NCBI GenBank assembly: GCA_964370795.1
Contig: CAYJME010000184.1
Coordinates: 1-6,786 of the forward strand
Source of the DNA: JAHFOW01 sp964370795
GTDB lineage: Bacteria; Planctomycetota; Brocadiia; Brocadiales; Brocadiaceae
Direction: 5' to 3'
DNA: 6,786 nucleotides
Numbering within the stretch: the first letter of the stretch is position 1; every line of letters begins with the position of its first letter. Made by a program: the position numbers and the translations under genes. Positions 6,533-6,786 of the stretch are shown piece by piece. The notes under the pieces are model-generated. The model made no database searches. It was not told the DNA's origin and saw nothing but the letters and a program-made list of their open reading frames with translations.

Positions 6533-6587
6533 ATGAATAATCAATGGGGATATACAATAAATCTCTATGTCCTGGCGGCATCAAAAT

Positions 6588-6617
6588 CCCCCTTAGAAAA
6601 GGGGGTGAGGGGGTTGT
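6588..6617 (+). repeat. CCCCCTT/AAGGGGG element, left copy of a mirrored pair
   Basis: CCCCCTT (6588-6594) pairs with AAGGGGG (6599-6605) around AGAA. It is followed by GGGGGTTGT (6609-6617), which is perfectly complementary to ACAACCCCC at 6636-6644 in the right copy. The left copy therefore both folds on itself and pairs with its mirror image. Confidence 0.75.
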
Positions 6618-6635
6618 AAAAACATAAGGAAAAAC

Positions 6636-6667
6636 ACAACCCCCTGTTTCCCCCTTTATTAAGGGGG
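6636..6667 (-). repeat. CCCCCTT/AAGGGGG element, right copy, inverted
   Basis: Read on the - strand this is a near match to 6588-6617: the same CCCCCTT start, the same AAGGGGG arm and the same GGGGGTTGT end, with two extra bases in the spacer. On the + strand CCCCCTT (6650-6656) pairs with AAGGGGG (6661-6667) around TATT. The two copies face each other across 18 bases (6618-6635), as in paired REP units. Confidence 0.75.
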
Positions 6668-6717
6668 ACTGGCCTGCATCGGGTTTATATTTATAGTTGT
6701 AAGAGGTAAAAATTTAA

Positions 6718-6723
6718 AGGAGG
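6718..6723 (+). promoter_or_regulatory. Strong ribosome binding site
   Basis: AGGAGG lies 9 bases before ATG 6733. It is the best Shine-Dalgarno in the window and is the main support for the partial gene that follows. Confidence 0.7.
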
Positions 6724-6732
6724 TTGTTTTCT

Positions 6733-6786
6733 ATGGGACTCATGATGAAAAAATCAAAAATGCATCCCTATATTTCTAAACAAAAG
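6733..6786 (+). CDS. Start of an unidentified gene (3' end outside window)
   Basis: ATG 6733, behind AGGAGG, opens a frame that is still open at the window edge after 18 codons (MGLMMKKSKMHPYISKQK). The visible part is basic and Met-rich; ATGs at 6742 and 6745 are alternative starts at codons 4 and 5 but sit further from the ribosome binding site. Too little is visible for a family call or to say whether it belongs to the polysaccharide cluster. The repeat-filled gap before it suggests a separate transcription unit. Confidence 0.55.
   Translation, partial: MGLMMKKSKMHPYISKQK

Larger units (their letters stand above)
6228..6732. other. 505-base gene-free gap filled with palindromic repeats
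   Basis: No gene is supported here; a reverse-strand open frame across it (6342-6584) is only a by-product of the repeats. The gap holds two copies of a CCTCC/GGAGG palindrome (6296-6342 and 6363-6421), one of them interrupted by another palindrome (6385-6409), a three-way-junction element (6478-6532) and a mirrored pair of CCCCCTT/AAGGGGG elements (6588-6667). A short hairpin CTGCA-TAG-TGCAG lies at 6264-6276 without a T-run. The 3' end of the gap carries the ribosome binding site of the next gene. Confidence 0.75.

Noticed and set aside
6342..6584. Reverse-strand open frame of 80 codons
   Set aside because: It runs through the palindromic repeats, has no recognisable domain and no clear ribosome binding site; the open frame is a by-product of repeat sequence.
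6296..6667. CRISPR array
   Set aside because: The repeats belong to different families, are palindromic, vary in orientation and have no regular spacer length; no cas gene is visible.

Overview
The window reads as the right-hand end of an extracellular or surface polysaccharide (EPS, capsule or O-antigen type) gene cluster from a bacterium, probably Gram-negative. Five recognisable genes lie on the + strand: the 3' end of one family-4 glycosyltransferase, a complete second glycosyltransferase, a small NodB-type polysaccharide deacetylase, a class I SAM-dependent methyltransferase with an N-terminal zinc ribbon, and a secreted 744-residue protein with a discoidin-like domain and a C-terminal DUF4091 (GH123-like) region. 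A sixth gene begins at 6733 and runs off the edge. I cannot name the organism. Long gene gaps, mixed base composition and REP-like palindromes fit repeat-rich environmental lineages such as Nitrospirota, Desulfobacterota or anammox Planctomycetota, but that is a guess.

Layout: 1-312 glycosyltransferase tail; 369-1619 glycosyltransferase; 1620-1783 gap with open stretches in two frames that may be gene debris; 1784-2509 deacetylase, AT-rich; 2510-2814 gap, AT-rich to about 2640 and then abruptly GC-richer; 2815-3729 methyltransferase; 3730-3992 gap with a possible 43-codon ORF; 3993-6227 secreted hydrolase-like protein; 6228-6732 a 505-base gap packed with palindromic repeats of at least three families; 6733 onward, the start of an unidentified gene behind a strong ribosome binding site.

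How the genes could work together (inference): the glycosyltransferases add sugars to a lipid-linked repeat unit in the cytoplasm, and the deacetylase and methyltransferase modify sugars or intermediates. Neither modifying enzyme has a signal peptide, so both should act on the cytoplasmic side. The DUF4091 protein is exported and could bind and trim a polysaccharide, perhaps one containing N-acetylhexosamine.

I did not find a convincing new multi-gene system. The most notable features are the repeat-dense gap at 6296-6667, which includes one repeat nested in another, a mirrored pair, and an element that folds as a three-way junction; the secreted GH123-like protein beside polysaccharide assembly genes; and possible coding debris in the gaps between genes.
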